From contig CAYVRR010000046.1 in NCBI GenBank assembly GCA_964453215.1, forward strand, positions 1 through 15,526: 15,526 bases of DNA, in the 5' to 3' direction. Source of the DNA: SABI01 sp964453215. GTDB taxonomy: Bacteria > Spirochaetota > Spirochaetia > Sphaerochaetales > Sphaerochaetaceae. Both the position numbers and the translations under genes were made by a program. This document shows positions 14,169 through 15,526 of this stretch, in pieces (the stretch's first letter is position 1; each line of letters begins with the position of its first letter). The notes below the pieces were generated by a model. It saw only the letters and a list, made by a program, of their open reading frames with translations, was not told the DNA's origin and did no database searches.

Positions 14169-15359
14169 TTATTTGTTGAGACTCGTAAGCCACTTTTCAA
14201 TTCTATCTAAAGCTTCCTGTAACAAGGCGCGGCTTGTTGCATAACAAATTCTCACACTCCCTTCAGCTCCTGGGCCAAAGAATTTAGAAATTCCTGGCAC
14301 AACAGCAACTTTTGCTTCACTTTTACATCTTTCAGCAAACTCTGTAGAACTAAGACCTGTTTGGGTAATATCTACAAAGAACATATAGGTAGCTTGAGGT
14401 ACTTTGCAATGTAATCCTGGTATCTTGTTAATTCTATCCACTCCGTAGTCACGATTTCCTTCTAAGTGAACAAGAAAAGATTCAAGCCAAGGCCTCCCTT
14501 TTTCAAGGGCTGCCATTGCACCTATTTGAGAGAGGCTTGCAATCCCTCCAGCTGTTGTTCTCACATGAGAAGTATCAACGAGAGTTTCAAATATCTCTTT
14601 GTCATGAGCATACAGCGCACCTGCTCGTAAGCCAGCAACTCCAAAGCTTTTAGAGAAGCCAAAGACACTTAATGTTTTTTTGTTTCTCTCTTTTCCTAAT
14701 TGTAAGATGCTTACAAAAGGCTTTTCACTGTAGACAACATCTGACCAAATTTCATCATTCATAATCCATAGGTCATACTTATTTGCAAGGGTGAGAATAA
14801 TATCTAACTCTTCTTTTGAATAGACAAGTCCTAAGGGGTTATGGGGATTACATAGGCATATCATCTTTGTCTTTGGGGTAATGTAAGACTCTAAAGTTGT
14901 TAGATCTACAGAGTCATTTACAACCTTCGCTGGAAAGAGGGTTACTGTTGCACCAGCTGCTAAGGATGATTCTCTAAAGAGGTAATCAACGGGGTCAAAA
15001 ACTATTACTTCATCCCCTTCTTTTAATACACTCTTAGCAATAATATACATGCCCCTTGCTGCACTATCTATTGGTAGAACTAAAGAGGGATCTACTTCTT
15101 CTTGTTTATGAGTATTAATATAATTTGCTATTGAGTGTTTAAAGGACTCAAGCCCTGTGTGTGGGGTATAAGAGAGGTAGCCATCTTTGAGGTAATCAAC
15201 AATAGCATCTGTAATTTCTTTAGCTACTGGGAAATCGGGATCTGCTGCTGTAAGGGGAATTACTCCATCAGCAACTTCTGCCCATCTGCCATTATATGCC
15301 TTTCTTTTGAGAGCTTCTAGATTCACACTATCATCACTAAACAACGAAACATCGACCAT
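14169..15359 (-). CDS. PLP-dependent aminotransferase/C-S beta-lyase, PatB/MalY-like
   Basis: This is a 396-residue fold-type I PLP enzyme, first gene of the operon. Landmarks are the N-terminal PLTAADPDFP (35-44) typical of the group, CNPHNPLG with Asn174 (170-177), the pyridine-binding Asp202 in NDEIW, the Schiff-base Lys237 in FGFSKSFGVAGLRAG, and Arg370 in SVRICYATS. CNPHNPLG and the DPDFP start are shared with MalY/PatB cystathionine beta-lyases, which release thiol and 2-aminoacrylate, but also with related aminotransferases, so the reaction is uncertain. The residue following DEI is Trp205, where aspartate aminotransferases have Tyr and MalY has His. I chose the ATG at 15359 because AAGG (15372-15369) lies nine bases upstream; a TTG at 15368 would abut that ribosome site. 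If it is a lyase, the RidA protein of the operon would clear its product. Confidence 0.9.
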   Translation of the reverse strand: MVDVSLFSDDSVNLEALKRKAYNGRWAEVADGVIPLTAADPDFPVAKEITDAIVDYLKDGYLSYTPHTGLESFKHSIANYINTHKQEEVDPSLVLPIDSAARGMYIIAKSVLKEGDEVIVFDPVDYLFRESSLAAGATVTLFPAKVVNDSVDLTTLESYITPKTKMICLCNPHNPLGLVYSKEELDIILTLANKYDLWIMNDEIWSDVVYSEKPFVSILQLGKERNKKTLSVFGFSKSFGVAGLRAGALYAHDKEIFETLVDTSHVRTTAGGIASLSQIGAMAALEKGRPWLESFLVHLEGNRDYGVDRINKIPGLHCKVPQATYMFFVDITQTGLSSTEFAERCKSEAKVAVVPGISKFFGPGAEGSVRICYATSRALLQEALDRIEKWLTSLNK

Positions 15360-15400
15360 GATTACCAACCTTATAATTTAGATATTCAATAATGTGCATA

Positions 15401-15414
15401 AAGATACAAGATAC
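15401..15414. repeat. Tandem 7-bp direct repeat over the operon -10 region
   Basis: AAGATAC occurs twice in direct succession (15401-15407 and 15408-15414). On the - strand this is GTATCTT repeated, so the -10 hexamer TATCTT is present twice, seven bases apart; only the downstream copy has correct spacing to TTGACA. It may be a regulator site or a chance repeat in AT-rich DNA. Confidence 0.5.
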
Positions 15415-15429
15415 TTACAAATGTGTCAA
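15401..15429 (-). promoter_or_regulatory. Sigma70-type promoter of the peptide operon
   Basis: On the - strand a perfect TTGACA (15429-15424) is followed by exactly 17 bases and TATCTT (15406-15401), four of six matches to TATAAT. Transcription should start near 15394, giving a leader of about 35 nt with an AAGG ribosome site (15372-15369). The DNA upstream is very AT-rich and could act as an UP element. This is the strongest promoter-like pair seen in the window and sits where an operon promoter is needed. Confidence 0.7.
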
Positions 15430-15526
15430 TTAATTATCAATAATAATGCTTTTATATAATTTTTTCTCACTTATATAGAGCGAAATAATAAAGAAATATA
15501 AGATAAAATAAATATATATGCTTTTC
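15430..15526. other. AT-rich non-coding stretch upstream of the operon
   Basis: I see no gene in either strand up to the window edge. The sequence is almost entirely A and T. A perfect TATAAT occurs on the + strand at 15455-15460, but the best upstream partner (TTATCA) is at only 15 bases and no open frame follows within the window, so no promoter is called. The stretch may hold the regulator's binding site or an UP element for the operon promoter. Confidence 0.4.

Noticed and set aside
15360..15368. TTG at 15368 as the start of the PatB/MalY-like gene
   Set aside because: It directly abuts the AAGG ribosome site, which is correctly spaced for the ATG at 15359.
15455..15460. TATAAT on the + strand as a promoter for a gene beyond the window
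   Set aside because: Spacing to the best -35-like hexamer is only 15 bases, the region is almost pure A/T, and no open frame begins before the window edge.
1..15526. Mobile element, CRISPR array, phage, toxin-antitoxin or RNA gene
   Set aside because: No transposase, integrase, terminal repeats, spaced direct repeats or tRNA-like folds were seen; every sizeable interval is occupied by the genes listed.

Overview
The window is AT-rich bacterial DNA that is almost entirely coding. The best guess for the source is a diderm of the phylum Spirochaetota, perhaps Sphaerochaetaceae or a relative. This rests mainly on the solute-binding protein, whose mature N-terminus starts GGQGES directly after a signal-peptidase-I-type site (VFA). 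That start is very common in spirochaete ABC binding proteins. The binding protein contains no cysteine at all, so it cannot be a lipoprotein, which fits a periplasm. The taxonomic guess is moderate, not firm.

Layout. One M24 metallopeptidase gene lies on the + strand (34-1359). Everything else, 13 genes from about 15359 down to 1336, lies head-to-tail on the - strand and looks like one long operon. In transcription order the genes are: PatB/MalY-like PLP enzyme; oligopeptide-type solute-binding protein; M20 peptidase; M24 peptidase; a second M20; a second M24; two permeases (DppB/OppB, DppC/OppC types); two ATPases (DppD/OppD, DppF/OppF types); RidA; a YheO/DauR-like PAS-HTH regulator; and a second class I/II aminotransferase. 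Most junctions are 1-4 nt overlaps or gaps of 25 nt or less. The two exceptions are the gaps flanking the binding-protein gene (79 and 71 nt), and each contains a clear inverted repeat. A good sigma70-type promoter (TTGACA, 17 nt, TATCTT) sits just upstream of the first gene. The + strand gene converges on the last operon gene and their 3' ends overlap by 24 nt.

How it may work together (inference). The binding protein and four transporter subunits would import peptides or peptide-like compounds. Five cytoplasmic metallopeptidases would cut them: two M20 and two M24 in a tandemly repeated M20-M24 couplet, plus the distant M24 on the other strand. The two PLP enzymes would process the freed amino acids, and RidA would hydrolyse reactive enamine/imine intermediates such as those released by a C-S beta-lyase. 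The PAS-HTH protein would control the locus. No component is a new family. The unusual parts are the complete gut-to-amine layout, the duplicated peptidase couplet, M20 proteins lacking the usual lid histidine, and two neat palindromic elements around the binding-protein gene. No tRNA, rRNA, CRISPR, IS element or phage gene was seen, and there is no gene-free stretch longer than 300 nt.
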